DNA of 64,000 nucleotides from Izhakiella australiensis (GCF_002006995.1 NZ_MRUL01000004.1:62001-126000); one strand, 5' to 3'. Shown: positions 17,257 to 26,813, counted from the first letter of the stretch. Translations and numbers: made by a program. Notes: generated by a model not told the origin, from the letters alone.

Positions 17257-18459
17257 ATGTTCGATTTCGACCGGGTCACCGACCGCCACGGCAGCTGGTG
17301 TACCCAATGGGATTTTGTCGCTGACCGTTTCGGCGTGGAGGGCTTACTGCCCTTCACCATTTCCGACATGGATTTCCCCACCGCCCCCTGCGTTCGCGAG
17401 GCGCTGCAACAGCGCCTCGATCACGGCGTATTCGGCTACAGCCGCTGGCAGCACGCGGACTTTCTGGCCGCTGTCTCCGGCTGGTATCAGCAGCGTTTCG
17501 CCACCGCCATCGATCCGCAGCAGCTGGTGTACGGCCCTTCGGTTATCTACATGGTGGCGCAGATGATTCGCCTGTGGTCGGCGGCTGGCGATGAAGTGTT
17601 GATCCACACGCCGGCTTACGATGCATTTTACAAAGTCATTGAAGGCAATCAGCGTCAGGTGCTCAAGCTGGCGTTACAGGCCAACGACGGAGAGTGGCAA
17701 TGTGATATGGCGCAGCTGGCACGCGCGCTGGCGCGCCCGCAGTGCAAAGTGATGTTGCTATGCAGCCCGCATAATCCCACCGGCAAGGTCTGGTCCCGTC
17801 ACGAGCTGGCGACCATGGCTGAACTTTGCGCCCGCCACGGCGTGCGGGTCATCAGTGATGAAATCCATATGGATATGACCTTTGCCGCGGCGCAACATAC
17901 GCCCTGGTGCGAGGTCGGAACCGGCCGCTGGGCGCTGTTTACCTCCGCTTCCAAAAGCTTCAACATTCCGGCCCTGACCGGCGCTTACGGACTGATTGCC
18001 GATGACGCCGACCGCAGCGCCTGGTTTCAGGCGCTGAAGAATGCCGATGGCCTCTCCTCTCCGGCGGTGATGGCGGTGGCAGGCCATATCGCTGCCTATC
18101 GCGCTGGCGCGCCCTGGCTGGACGCACTGCGGGATTATCTTTATGCCAACCTGCATTACGTTGCCGCCACGCTTAACGCGGCATTTTCTGAGCTGAATCT
18201 GCAGCCGCCGCAGGCCACCTATCTCGCCTGGATCGATTTACGTCCGCTGGCCGTTGATGATCAGCGGCTGCAACATGCGCTTATCCATCAATATAAAGTA
18301 GCCATTATGCCGGGTTACACTTATGGCGACGAAGGGCGCGGCTTCTTGCGTATTAACGTTGGCTGCCCGCGCAGCAAGCTACAGCAGGGCATCGAAAAGC
18401 TGATCGCCGCCCTGCGCCAGTGCCGTGCCGCGCCCTCGGCGAACGGCTATCCAGACTGA
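17257..18459 (+). CDS. malY: MalY, PLP-dependent cystathionine beta-lyase
   Basis: 400-residue fold-type I aminotransferase-like enzyme with beta C-S lyase activity; in E. coli it also antagonises MalT, the activator of the maltose regulon. The PLP lysine lies in TSASKSFNIPALTGAYG, with the conserved SPHNPTGKVW and ISDEIHMD stretches before it. GGAG precedes the ATG. It is co-transcribed with malX. Whether it regulates MalT in this organism is inferred from orthology. Confidence 0.94.
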   Translation: MFDFDRVTDRHGSWCTQWDFVADRFGVEGLLPFTISDMDFPTAPCVREALQQRLDHGVFGYSRWQHADFLAAVSGWYQQRFATAIDPQQLVYGPSVIYMVAQMIRLWSAAGDEVLIHTPAYDAFYKVIEGNQRQVLKLALQANDGEWQCDMAQLARALARPQCKVMLLCSPHNPTGKVWSRHELATMAELCARHGVRVISDEIHMDMTFAAAQHTPWCEVGTGRWALFTSASKSFNIPALTGAYGLIADDADRSAWFQALKNADGLSSPAVMAVAGHIAAYRAGAPWLDALRDYLYANLHYVAATLNAAFSELNLQPPQATYLAWIDLRPLAVDDQRLQHALIHQYKVAIMPGYTYGDEGRGFLRINVGCPRSKLQQGIEKLIAALRQCRAAPSANGYPD

Positions 18460-18462
18460 GAG

Positions 18463-18486
18463 GCTGGCGTCGGCTACGACGCCAGC
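18463..18486. terminator. Shared hairpin between malY and ptrR
   Basis: Perfect 9-bp stem GCTGGCGTC/GACGCCAGC with a 6-nt loop. It overlaps the ptrR stop between two convergent genes. No T-run on either side. Confidence 0.5.
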
Positions 18487-19352
18487 CCGGCGTGAGCCTG
18501 CGTCTGCGTCATGGCAATAAATTCGCGCAGATTACCGCCCTGAGCGCCCTGCCGCCAGATAAGCCAGGTGTTCAGATAGCGATAATGCGCTGACAGCGGC
18601 CAGGCGGCTACCGAACTGCTGCCGGGCATGCTTTCCAGCATGCTACGCGGCATCAGCGCCAGGCCGCTGCCGGCAATCACGCAGGCCAGCATGCCGTGAT
18701 ATGACTCCATTTCATAAATCTTTCCGGGCATGACCCCATCATCATGAAACCAGCTTTCGAAATGACGCCGGTAAGCGCAGTTGGCGCGAAAGGCGTATAG
18801 CGTTGCGCCCTGCACGTCACGCGCCCGCGCGATGGCCTGATGCGCTGCCGGCGCGACGATCATCATCTCTTCACGATAGACCGGAATGCCTTCCAGCGCC
18901 GGATGAAACACCGGACCGTCGACAAAGGTTGCCGCCAGCTCGCCCGCCAGCAGGGCATCAATCAACCCGCCGGACGGGCCGGTTTTCAATGCCAGCTCTA
19001 CTTTAGGAAACTGCTGGTTATAGCGTGCAAGCAGCGTTGGAATACGCACCGCTGCAGTACTTTCCAGCGCGCCAAGCGGAAAAACGCCCTGCGGTTCATG
19101 GCCGGTAACGGCGTTTTTAGCTTCGCTGACTAAATCAAGAATGCGATTGTTGTAATCAAGGAAATGGCGTCCAGCCGCTGACAAGCGCATCCGTTGACTC
19201 TCGCGGATAAACAGCTCCACGCCCAGCTCATCCTCCAGCTGCTTAATACGGGTTGTCAGATTGGAAGGAACGCGATGAACGCGCGCCGCCGCGGCGCTGA
19301 TGCTGCCGGTTTCAGCCACGGCGCGAAACATCTCCAGCTGTGTCAGGTTCAT
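18474..19352 (-). CDS. ptrR: LysR-family regulator PtrR (YneJ)
   Basis: 292 residues with an N-terminal winged HTH ([38 protein letters not shown]) and a LysR effector domain. It matches E. coli PtrR closely ([59 protein letters not shown]). It regulates the divergent sad gene and putrescine/GABA use. The start at 19352 (MNLTQLEMF) matches the E. coli protein; ATG at 19358 and TTG at 19364 are alternatives. Confidence 0.92.
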   Translation of the reverse strand: MNLTQLEMFRAVAETGSISAAAARVHRVPSNLTTRIKQLEDELGVELFIRESQRMRLSAAGRHFLDYNNRILDLVSEAKNAVTGHEPQGVFPLGALESTAAVRIPTLLARYNQQFPKVELALKTGPSGGLIDALLAGELAATFVDGPVFHPALEGIPVYREEMMIVAPAAHQAIARARDVQGATLYAFRANCAYRRHFESWFHDDGVMPGKIYEMESYHGMLACVIAGSGLALMPRSMLESMPGSSSVAAWPLSAHYRYLNTWLIWRQGAQGGNLREFIAMTQTQAHAGLAS

Positions 19353-19451
19353 AGCCATTCTCAAAACGTGAAAGGTTTAGTTATTTTTATTCATTTTTCA
19401 TTTGATTGGCAAGCCATAACAATGGGGTCACACCTTGTAAGGAGAGCGATG

Positions 19452-20840
19452 ATGACAACCGCAACCCCCCTTCCTGCCCGTTCGGTCAATCCTGCCAACG
19501 GAGAAGTGCTTAATGACTGGCCGTGGGATACGCCGGATGCAATCCAGCAGGCACTTGAAACCGGCCACCAGGCGTTCCTTGCCTGGCGTCAGGTTCCGCT
19601 GGCGCAGCGCGCCGCCGCGCTGCTGCGCCTGGCTGCGCTGATCCGCCGCGATAAAGAGAAAATGGCGCGACTGATCGTGCTGGAGATGGGCAAACCTATT
19701 GGCCAGGCGCGCGGTGAGGTAGAAAAATCGGCCCGGCTTTGCGAATGGTACGCACAGCACGGACCAGCGATGCTGGCCGCTGAGCCGACGCTGGTGGATG
19801 ACGGCGAGGCGGTAATCGAATACCGCCCGCTGGGCATGCTGTTGGCGATTATGCCGTGGAACTTCCCACTGTGGCAGGTGCTACGTGGCGCGGTTCCCGC
19901 CCTGATTGCCGGCAACGTCTGGCTACTCAAGCCGGCTCCCGGCGTGATGGGCTGCGCTTATCTTATCCGCGACTGGATAGCGCAGGCGGCGTTTCCCGAC
20001 GGCGCACTCGGCATTCTCAACGTTACCCCGGAAGCGGTTTCAACGGTGATGGCCGATGATCGCATTGCCGCCGTTACCCTCACCGGCAGCGTCCGCGCCG
20101 GCTCCGCCGTTGCCAGCCGGGCCGGCGCGCTGATCAAAAAATGCGTGCTGGAACTGGGTGGCTCCGACCCTTTTATCGTGCTGAAAGATGCCGACCTTGA
20201 TGAGGCGGTGCGCGCCGCAGTGGCCGGGCGCTATCAGAATAGCGGGCAGGTCTGCGCCGCCTCAAAGCGCATGATTGTTGAAGCGCCGGTTGCTGAAGAA
20301 TTTACCAAACGTTTTGTTGCGGCCGCCAGCGCGCTAAAAGTCGGCGATCCGCTGGAGGAAGACACCTGGATAGGCCCGATGGCGCGGGCAGATCTGCGTG
20401 ACGAGCTGCATCAGCAGGTGCAGGATTCACTGGCTGAAGGCGCCACTCTGCTGCTGGGTGGTGAGAAGGTGGCCGGCGCCGGCAACTGGTATACGCCAAC
20501 GGTGCTGGGCAACGTAACGCCGCAGATGACCGCTTTTCGTCAGGAGCTGTTCGGCCCGGTTGCGGCGATCACCATTGCCCGGGATGCCGCTCACGCGCTG
20601 GCGCTGGCCAATGACAGCGATTTTGGCCTGTGCGCCACCCTCTATACTGCGGACGTGGCACTGGCTAAAAATATGGCGCAACAGCTGGAGTCCGGTGGCG
20701 TGTTTATCAATGGTTACAGCGCCTCAGACCCACGCGTCGCCTTCGGCGGCGTTAAAAAAAGTGGTTTTGGCCGCGAGCTATCCCATTTTGGCGTACGGGA
20801 ATTTTGCAACGCCCAGACCGTCTGGCTGGATCGCAAATAA
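19452..20840 (+). CDS. sad: Succinate-semialdehyde dehydrogenase Sad
   Basis: NAD(P)-dependent aldehyde dehydrogenase of 462 residues, the same length as E. coli Sad (YneI), which oxidises succinate semialdehyde in GABA/putrescine catabolism. Catalytic glutamate lies in LELGGSDPF and the nucleophile cysteine in NSGQVCAASKR. Conserved blocks are IMPWNFPLWQVLRGAVPALIAGN and AFGGVKKSGFGRELSHFG. AAGGAGA is 6-7 bases before 19452; an ATG at 19449 is a close alternative. A much longer in-frame extension overlaps ptrR and is not used. Confidence 0.94.
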   Translation: MTTATPLPARSVNPANGEVLNDWPWDTPDAIQQALETGHQAFLAWRQVPLAQRAAALLRLAALIRRDKEKMARLIVLEMGKPIGQARGEVEKSARLCEWYAQHGPAMLAAEPTLVDDGEAVIEYRPLGMLLAIMPWNFPLWQVLRGAVPALIAGNVWLLKPAPGVMGCAYLIRDWIAQAAFPDGALGILNVTPEAVSTVMADDRIAAVTLTGSVRAGSAVASRAGALIKKCVLELGGSDPFIVLKDADLDEAVRAAVAGRYQNSGQVCAASKRMIVEAPVAEEFTKRFVAAASALKVGDPLEEDTWIGPMARADLRDELHQQVQDSLAEGATLLLGGEKVAGAGNWYTPTVLGNVTPQMTAFRQELFGPVAAITIARDAAHALALANDSDFGLCATLYTADVALAKNMAQQLESGGVFINGYSASDPRVAFGGVKKSGFGRELSHFGVREFCNAQTVWLDRK

Positions 20841-20845
20841 GCGTC

Positions 20846-20871
20846 CGGCGGGATGCCGGGGCATCCCGCCG
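20846..20871. terminator. Bidirectional hairpin between sad and zigA
   Basis: Perfect 12-bp GC-rich stem with a 2-nt centre, placed between two convergent genes. There is no long T-run on either side. Confidence 0.55.
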
Positions 20872-20878
20872 CCGTCCG

Positions 20879-22093
20879 TTACCAGGCGGGAACCGGATCG
20901 GGGTAATGCAACCATTGCTCCGGTCCGGCAGCCATTTCCTCTGGCGTCAACAAAGCATTATCCAGCGCCGCACGCAGCCTGTCCTGCGGCATAAGATGGC
21001 CGATAAAGACTAACTCCTGGCGCGCATCACCGACATCCGGCTGCCAGTTGCTGCGGATAAAAGCCAGCGTCTCCTCATCCTGCGGCCAGCGTTCGCGCGG
21101 CACGCTGGCCCACCATAAGCCGCCCAGCCCCTGCCGGGCCATACCGCCGGCCTGCGACCAGCTACCGGCGTACACCGGCCGGCTTGCCAGCCAGAAATAG
21201 CCTTTGGAGCGCACTACGCCCGCCAGATCCTGCCCCATCACCGCCCAGAAACGCTGCGGATGAAACGGCCGCCGGGCGCGATAGACGAAGTGGCTGATGC
21301 CATACTCTTCGGTTTCTGCTACCTCTTCACCGCGCAACGTTTGCAACCAGCCGGGCGCCTGCGCCGCCTGGTCAAAGTCAAACAGTCCGGTATTCAGAAC
21401 CCGTTCTAACGGCAGGATGCCAAAGTGGGTCGGCTCAATACGCGCCCGGGGATTCAGCGTACGTAAAATGGCAATCAGATTATCCAGCTCCGCCTCGCTG
21501 ATTAAGTCGGTTTTATTCACCACCAGCACGTCGCAGAACTCGATTTGCTCGATCAGCAAATCAACGACCGAACGCTGGTCCTGCTCTCCCAGCGATTCGC
21601 CGCGAGACTGCAGGCTTTCCGCCTTGTGATAATCACGTAAAAAGTTGAACCCGTCGACCACGGTTACCAGCGTATCAAGCCGGGCAACCTCGTTGAGGCT
21701 GGCGCCGGAGTCATCGGTGAAGGTGAAGGTTTCCGCCACCGGCAGCGGTTCTGAAATACCCGTAGATTCGATTACCAGCTGATCGAAGCGCCCTTCCTCA
21801 GCCAGCGCCTTTACTTCAAGCAGCAGATCTTCGCGCAGAGTACAGCAGATGCAGCCGTTGCTCATTTCGACCAGTCTTTCATCGGTTCGCGACAGCGCCG
21901 CGCCCCCTTCCCGCACCAGCGCTGCGTCAATATTCACCTCCGACATATCATTGACGATAACCGCAATGCGCCTCGCCTCGCGGCTATTGAGGATATGATT
22001 TAATAGCGTGGTCTTACCCGCGCCAAGGAATCCTGACAGTACGGTAACCGGCAGGCGCTTATCATTATCAGTAACGGATACTGGATGTGGCAT
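20879..22093 (-). CDS. zigA: ZigA-type zinc metallochaperone GTPase (COG0523)
   Basis: 404 residues: a G3E GTPase with the P-loop [10 protein letters not shown] (21-30), the metal-binding C81-I-C83-C84 motif, NKTD for guanine specificity, and a C-terminal CobW-C domain. Proteins of this type deliver zinc to client enzymes under zinc starvation. A 34-bp Zur-type palindrome lies 16 bp before the start codon, which supports zinc control. It is monocistronic and divergent from a porin gene. Assignment to the ZigA/YciC subgroup is by length and Zur site. Confidence 0.88.
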   Translation of the reverse strand: MPHPVSVTDNDKRLPVTVLSGFLGAGKTTLLNHILNSREARRIAVIVNDMSEVNIDAALVREGGAALSRTDERLVEMSNGCICCTLREDLLLEVKALAEEGRFDQLVIESTGISEPLPVAETFTFTDDSGASLNEVARLDTLVTVVDGFNFLRDYHKAESLQSRGESLGEQDQRSVVDLLIEQIEFCDVLVVNKTDLISEAELDNLIAILRTLNPRARIEPTHFGILPLERVLNTGLFDFDQAAQAPGWLQTLRGEEVAETEEYGISHFVYRARRPFHPQRFWAVMGQDLAGVVRSKGYFWLASRPVYAGSWSQAGGMARQGLGGLWWASVPRERWPQDEETLAFIRSNWQPDVGDARQELVFIGHLMPQDRLRAALDNALLTPEEMAAGPEQWLHYPDPVPAW

Positions 22094-22108
22094 AACGTCT
22101 CCTCTTTA

Positions 22109-22142
22109 CAAGTGTTGTTATGTTATAACATAACAACACTTG
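22109..22142. promoter_or_regulatory. 34-bp perfect palindrome, probable Zur operator
   Basis: Each half is CAAGTGTTGTTATGTTA and the other half is its exact complement. The core TGTTATGTTATAACATAACA resembles the Zur box (ATGTTATA-n-TATAACAT). It begins 16 bp upstream of the zigA start, where binding would block transcription. Confidence 0.82.
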
Positions 22143-22427
22143 CAGCAAGCTTCAGATAAGACGCATCAAAAATCAACCAACAATCAATGAGACTTAATTA
22201 GTAAAATAAAAAGCACGCAGTGTTTAGTTTATTAATTACTTATAATTCCGTGCTTTTTAACTCAGTAAAATAAAAAATAAAATTAGAAATAAAATGAACC
22301 ATTGTGTTATTAATTAATTCTCTGCGAAATAACCCCGACATTGAGGCACAGATGGCAATAACAATAAGACCCATCCGGCAAGGTTATCGCTGACAACGCG
22401 TTCTTTCAGGATTACCGGGAATACAAT
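22143..22427. other. A/T-rich leader region of the porin gene
   Basis: This 285-bp stretch between the Zur box and the porin ATG is strongly A/T-rich. It contains a 10-bp inverted repeat, AAAAAGCACG (22208-22217) with CGTGCTTTTT (22249-22258), enclosing a 31-nt A/T loop. No gene is evident. A long structured 5' leader is usual for porin mRNAs, but no known sRNA pairing site was identified. Confidence 0.4.
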
Positions 22428-23570
22428 ATGAAAAAAAACTTTCTTGCAAAAGTGGTCGCGGGCACCCTCGCGCTCTCTGCAGTGGGCGCGGCCCAGGCCG
22501 AAATCACCGTCATTAAGCAGGACCGTTCTCAGGACGACCTGCTCAGTCGACTTAATTTTACCGTAGGGGGTAGCATTCGCCCGCAAATAAACAGTATGAC
22601 GGGCGACAAAGATAAAGGCTCTTATAAGAATAATGTATTTGATGGCGGCACTCGCTTTCGTTTTGCCAGCGATTATTATTTATTTGACGACATCAGTTGG
22701 ATAAATTATTACGAGCTTGGCGTTAATATCCCGGCATTATTCAACTGGGATGCTCACTACGCAGCCGGCGCAAGAAATACCTCCCGCCGCATGCTGTATA
22801 CCGGCTTGAAAAGCGCTACCTATGGCATTCTGACCTTCGGTCAGCAAAACAGCGTTTATTATGACGTCGTTGGCGCTAAAACCGATATCTGGGATTACGA
22901 TATGGTCGCGCAGGGGCCGGGTAACGGTATTAACGGCGACTATGACGGCTCCTACCGTTCGCGCAAAATGCTCAAATACACCAATCGCTTTGGCGATGTG
23001 GACCTCTACGCCTCTTATCTGTTTGCCGATAATGATTACTTACCGGGCAACGGTTTACGCTATAAGCGTCAGGGCGGCGGATCGCTGGGTGTGAATTATC
23101 ATATAACCAAAGATTTAAGCTGGGGCAGCGCATGGAACTACACCCGTGCAGATATGCGTAATCCGGCAAACGGCGATGGCAAAAGCTATGACCAGAACAT
23201 CGTCGGTACAGCCCTAAGCTGGGCGCCAGATAACTGGACCTTTGCCGTTGGCGGCGGCTGGTATCAAAATTTTCTTACCAGCAAAAAAACCGACGTGCAT
23301 AACTATTTTGCCGGAGATGCCTGGGGCATCGAGTATTTCGCCGGCTATAAATTTCCGATCAACCAGTATGCCGTCAAGTCCATTCAGCCCTACTTTATGG
23401 GCGACCGCCTGGAGTACGTTAACGATCGCAACTATCAGCGCATTGATAACGGTCTGGGCATTAGCTTCCAGTTCGATTATGGCTTCCGCCTCGACTACGA
23501 ACATGTCTTCACCTCATCAACCGACGATTTGGGCGATATGAACCTGATCCGTCTGCGCTACGATTTCTAA
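22428..23570 (+). CDS. Outer-membrane general porin
   Basis: 380-residue precursor with a signal peptide (MKKNFLAKVVAGTLALSAVGAAQA). The mature beta-barrel has alternating aromatic/polar strands, a loop-3-like acidic segment (YYDVVGAKTDIWDYDMVAQGPGNGINGDYDGSYRSRK), and the obligatory C-terminal Phe (LIRLRYDF). It belongs to the Gram-negative porin superfamily (OmpC/OmpF/PhoE relatives) but not clearly to a named E. coli porin. It diverges from zigA across a 334-bp gap. Its last 4 bp overlap the convergent WYL regulator. Confidence 0.85.
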   Translation: MKKNFLAKVVAGTLALSAVGAAQAEITVIKQDRSQDDLLSRLNFTVGGSIRPQINSMTGDKDKGSYKNNVFDGGTRFRFASDYYLFDDISWINYYELGVNIPALFNWDAHYAAGARNTSRRMLYTGLKSATYGILTFGQQNSVYYDVVGAKTDIWDYDMVAQGPGNGINGDYDGSYRSRKMLKYTNRFGDVDLYASYLFADNDYLPGNGLRYKRQGGGSLGVNYHITKDLSWGSAWNYTRADMRNPANGDGKSYDQNIVGTALSWAPDNWTFAVGGGWYQNFLTSKKTDVHNYFAGDAWGIEYFAGYKFPINQYAVKSIQPYFMGDRLEYVNDRNYQRIDNGLGISFQFDYGFRLDYEHVFTSSTDDLGDMNLIRLRYDF

Positions 23571-24280
23571 TCCTGTTGCGCCCGGCGATCCTGCCGGGCG
23601 TAGTTATCCACGCGCCAGCTTTCCCAACGCCTCCTCAGCTGCGTTCTGTCGATGTCGATTTTTTCATTCAGCGGGGTAACGCCGCATATCCGGTCGGCGC
23701 GAAAATGTCGGAAATCTCCTCGCGTTTCGCACCATGCGATCAGCAGGCAATGACGTTCGTCGTAGCCTAACACCAGCGGCCAGACGATCCTGTCGGTAAT
23801 ATCGCCGCTGGCGGCGCAATATTGCAGCCGCAGCTTATTGTTAGCACGGATTGCCGCTCTGATTAGCCGCGTATCGGGTTTGTCATCCCCGGTTTCTCCC
23901 GGCTTTAGCGCCACAGCGGACTGATTAAGGTAAGCGTTAAGGCGCGCCGGAATGGCCGCGGCGATTTTTGCCAGCACGTCGCTGGCATTATGGGCAAGGG
24001 TGGCATCCGGCAATCTGCGCACCAGCTCAACGCCCAGAAATACCGCTTCCAGTTCCTCTGCGCTAAACATCAGCGGCGGCATGTCGTAATCGGCGCTGAG
24101 GACATAGCCCAGCCCGGCCTCGCCTTCAATCGGAACCCTTTGTCCGACCAGATCGGCGATATCCCGGTAAACCGTCCGCGTTGATACCTCAAGCTCCCCG
24201 GCCAGCCGCGCGGCGGTTACCGGAAGCCTGGCGCGTCTTAGTATCTGGATTATCTGAAACAAGCGATCGGCACGGCGCAT
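23567..24280 (-). CDS. YafY-type HTH/WYL-domain transcriptional regulator
   Basis: 237 residues with an N-terminal DeoR-like winged HTH (MRRADRLFQIIQILRR...VTAARLAGELEVSTRTVYRDI) and a WYL ligand-binding domain (AIRANNKLRLQY...RIVWPLVLGYDERHCLLIAWCETRGDFRHFRADRI). WYL domains sense small ligands or nucleic acids. It is divergent from the VOC gene across 77 bp, the usual arrangement of a regulator and its target. Confidence 0.87.
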   Translation of the reverse strand: MRRADRLFQIIQILRRARLPVTAARLAGELEVSTRTVYRDIADLVGQRVPIEGEAGLGYVLSADYDMPPLMFSAEELEAVFLGVELVRRLPDATLAHNASDVLAKIAAAIPARLNAYLNQSAVALKPGETGDDKPDTRLIRAAIRANNKLRLQYCAASGDITDRIVWPLVLGYDERHCLLIAWCETRGDFRHFRADRICGVTPLNEKIDIDRTQLRRRWESWRVDNYARQDRRAQQD

Positions 24281-24357
24281 TTTTTTAATCCTGCTGCCAC
24301 CACGCTGTCAGTCAGCCTGAGTAAGCTGGCAACATTGATAGCGAATAAGGAGCGGTT

Positions 24358-24762
24358 ATGACGTTTACATCGGTACGTATTATTACGCAGAACATCGGCG
24401 AGGTTGTCCAGTTTTACCAGCTGGTTACCGGGCGTGAGGCTGACTGGTTAACACCACTATTTGCCGAAATTGTTACGCCAGCGGCAACCATTGCCATTGG
24501 CAGCGTGGAAACGGTCGCGCTATTTAAGCCGGGAAGCGCTGAGCCAGCCTCGAATCGTTCCGTTATCCTCGAGTTTATGGTTGACGATACCGATCGGGAG
24601 TTTACTCGCTTAAAACATCTTGTTGAGCTGGTTCATCAGCCAAAAGATATGCCATGGGGCAACCGGACGGTGCAATTTCGCGATCCTGACGGAACGCTGG
24701 TTTCACTCTATACGCCGGTAACCGAGGCGGCAAAGCAGCGCTTCGCGCAGAGATGCAAGTAA
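24358..24762 (+). CDS. VOC (glyoxalase/dioxygenase fold) family protein
   Basis: 134 residues with two beta-alpha-beta-beta-beta modules (SVRIITQNIGEVVQFYQLVTG...; FMVDDTDREFTRL...; MPWGNRTVQFRDPDGTLVSLY). The closing RDPDG-L-SLY signature is typical of glyoxalase/bleomycin-resistance-like proteins. A GGAG site precedes the ATG. Substrate unknown; probably controlled by the divergent WYL regulator. Confidence 0.85.
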   Translation: MTFTSVRIITQNIGEVVQFYQLVTGREADWLTPLFAEIVTPAATIAIGSVETVALFKPGSAEPASNRSVILEFMVDDTDREFTRLKHLVELVHQPKDMPWGNRTVQFRDPDGTLVSLYTPVTEAAKQRFAQRCK

Positions 24763-24870
24763 TACGCTTCGCGCTCGCAGCGTAAAACCACGCGGCGCCG
24801 GCGCATAAGCGGATAACGCGGACGTTCGCATTCGCCTGACGCCCGCGCTTTTCTGGCTTGCGCCCGCGGC

Positions 24871-25686
24871 TTAGTTGTGGAATGGCGCCTTAGCAAGCAG
24901 TATGTTGTCGATCATCTCCAGTACGCCATCCTGATTGTTATGACCGGCGTCCAGACGACCCGGCCTGCGCATGTTATCCGCGGCGTTCGCCATCACAAAA
25001 CCCCTGCCCACCTTATCCAGCATTTCATGGTCATTGCCCCCGTCGCCAAAGGCAACCATTTCGTCATCAGCAATTCCCCACTGCTGCTGTAAAATGCGTA
25101 AGCCATTGGCTTTGTGGATACCGGGAATAATCATATCTGCCGAACCGTGTCCGCTGGATACCGGCGTCAGCATCCCGTCCATTTCCTCGCTGATGTGCAG
25201 CATAAAGCTATCAAACCGGTCGTCATCAATATTAAGGGCAAATTTAAACACGGTATCTTTAATTTCACTCAGATTATCAATTACCTGCAATCGGTGATAA
25301 AACCGCGACATGCTGTTAAAAAAGCCTTCATTCAGCGGCCGACGTATATAAGCACTCTGGAAACCGCAGATAATGGTTTTGATAAAATCGTAGCGGTCCA
25401 GCACCGCCAGACATTTTTCCCACTCCTGCCGCCCCAGTTCGGCAACGAACAGCGGCTGCTGCCGATCGACGACACAGGCGCCGTTTTCAGCAACGAAAGC
25501 AATTTCTGCGTGGATATCAGGAAAAAAAGAGCGCAGCTGATAGTACTGATTACCGCTGGCAACAACAAAACGAATCCCCTGCTCTTGCATCTGCGCATAC
25601 TGGCGGGCAAAGCGTTCAGTATCATAGGTTTTATTATCACGCAAAAAGGTGCCGTCCATATCCACCGCAATCAGTTTAACGCTCAC
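24871..25686 (-). CDS. ybiV: Cof-type HAD sugar phosphatase YbiV-like
   Basis: 271-residue HAD hydrolase with motif I DMDGT (residues 9-13), motif II in VVASGN, the type IIB cap, and motif IV GDGGNDHEML. It aligns along its length with E. coli YbiV (VVASGNQYYQLRSFFP, VAENGA, PGIHKANG). Such enzymes dephosphorylate hexose phosphates such as fructose-1-phosphate. It starts with GTG at 25686 behind AAGGAG. A 35-codon ORF with its own strong RBS ends 11 bp upstream. Confidence 0.88.
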   Translation of the reverse strand: MSVKLIAVDMDGTFLRDNKTYDTERFARQYAQMQEQGIRFVVASGNQYYQLRSFFPDIHAEIAFVAENGACVVDRQQPLFVAELGRQEWEKCLAVLDRYDFIKTIICGFQSAYIRRPLNEGFFNSMSRFYHRLQVIDNLSEIKDTVFKFALNIDDDRFDSFMLHISEEMDGMLTPVSSGHGSADMIIPGIHKANGLRILQQQWGIADDEMVAFGDGGNDHEMLDKVGRGFVMANAADNMRRPGRLDAGHNNQDGVLEMIDNILLAKAPFHN

Positions 25687-25697
25687 GTCGGTGCTCC

Positions 25698-25805
25698 TTA
25701 CTGGTTGGATTTACTGCCCAAAGCATAGCGGCTGAGGGGGGAAAAGTCCTCTTCCAAAACCAGCTGTTTGCCCGGCTGGCAGCCGATGCTGACATCCGGG
25801 CGCAT
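25698..25805 (-). CDS. 35-residue upstream small ORF of ybiV
   Basis: Encodes a hydrophilic 35-aa peptide (begins MRPDVSIGCQPGKQ, ends RYALGSKSNQ). GGAGG is six bases before the ATG, and its stop codon overlaps the AAGGAG that serves ybiV. The arrangement fits a translated leader peptide or a small protein coupled to ybiV. It resembles no family I know. Too short for coding statistics; the call rests on the ribosome sites. Confidence 0.45.
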   Translation of the reverse strand: MRPDVSIGCQPGKQLVLEEDFSPLSRYALGSKSNQ

Positions 25806-25821
25806 ACTTAACCTCCGCCGA

Positions 25822-26679
25822 TCATGAGTGCTTAATTGTCGCTTCTACGGTCTGCTGCCATGGCGTGGTTGGCCGGCCGATAAGCGTGCTTAGGGTATGA
25901 CTGTCGTCAAATAAGCCTTGCTGAGAAGCCCCCACATCAGAATCTGCCAGCATTGCGGCCAGACCATCCGGCAGACCCGCGCCTTTTAGCAACGCGGTAA
26001 AATCGGCCTCGCTCAGGTTCTGATAGCTTACGGACTTGCCGCTGCTGGCGGCTATCTGCGCGGCAAACTCGGTCAGGGTATAGGCGCTGTCCCCTGCCAG
26101 CTCGTAAATCTTGCCTGCCTGATCTTCTTTCACCAGCACCGCGGCGGCGGCTTCGGCGTAATCCTGACGCGCCGCAGAAGCGATTCGACCTTCTCCTGCC
26201 GCGCCGGCAAACACACCGTGCGCAATCGCTGGTGCGATGCTGGCGGCGTAGTTTTCACTGTACCAGCCATTGCGCAGGATAACGAAAGGAATGCCTGACG
26301 CTTGTAACGCCGCTTCGGTTGCACGGTGTTCAACGCCAAGGCCGAGCGGAGAACGGTCGGCATGCAGCAGGCTGGTATAGGCAATCAGCTTTACCCCGGC
26401 ACGGCGCGCGGCGTCGATCACCGCCTGATGCTGCGCCTCCCTCTGGCCGACTTCGCTGGAGGAGATAAGCAACAGTTTTTCCACGCCGGCAAACGCCCCA
26501 CTGAGGGTTGCCGGCTGCGCGTAATCTGCCTGACGCACCTGCAGGCCGCGCGCGGCCAGATCGGCGGCTTTTTCCGGCGAGCGTACCGCAGCAACAATAT
26601 CTTTCGCGGCGACGCTTTTCAGCAGCGTATCAATGACCTGGCGACCCAGCTGGCCGGTTGCACCCGTTATAGCAATCAT
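25822..26679 (-). CDS. qorB: NAD(P)H:quinone oxidoreductase QorB
   Basis: 285-residue atypical SDR/NmrA-like reductase, orthologous to E. coli QorB (YtfG). It has the N-terminal dinucleotide motif GATGQLGRQVI and the shared blocks KLLLISSSEVGQR, YTSLLHADRSPLGL, LRNGWYSENY and DSDVGASQQGLFDDS. It reduces quinones with NADPH. Two adjacent ATGs exist (26682, 26679); the second has better RBS spacing from GAGG. The gene is divergent from qorR. Confidence 0.93.
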   Translation of the reverse strand: MIAITGATGQLGRQVIDTLLKSVAAKDIVAAVRSPEKAADLAARGLQVRQADYAQPATLSGAFAGVEKLLLISSSEVGQREAQHQAVIDAARRAGVKLIAYTSLLHADRSPLGLGVEHRATEAALQASGIPFVILRNGWYSENYAASIAPAIAHGVFAGAAGEGRIASAARQDYAEAAAAVLVKEDQAGKIYELAGDSAYTLTEFAAQIAASSGKSVSYQNLSEADFTALLKGAGLPDGLAAMLADSDVGASQQGLFDDSHTLSTLIGRPTTPWQQTVEATIKHS

Positions 26680-26757
26680 CATTAACCTCTTTAAATTAAC
26701 GTTGGCGGGCGGCGTAAAATTAACACCGCGCTTTTCACCAGAACAGCTTAAGCGCTA

Positions 26758-26781
26758 TACTTACAAAAAGTAATTACTTAC
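26758..26781. promoter_or_regulatory. Putative QorR operator in the qorB-qorR intergenic region
   Basis: An inverted repeat TTAC-AAAAA-GTAA (26761-26773) is flanked by two direct copies of TACTTAC (26758-26764 and 26775-26781). The location between an HxlR regulator and its divergent target fits an autoregulatory site. Confidence 0.5.
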
Positions 26782-26813
26782 TGAAATGTTAGTGTCAGGA
26801 AAATAAATTATTT

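Noticed and set aside
19145-19162. TGTTGTAA core resembling Ter inside ptrR
   Set aside because: Flanking bases do not fit the Ter consensus and the match is explained by Asn-Asn codons.
19194-19451. N-terminal extension of sad by 86 codons
   Set aside because: It runs antisense through ptrR; a good RBS and E. coli Sad place the start at 19449/19452.
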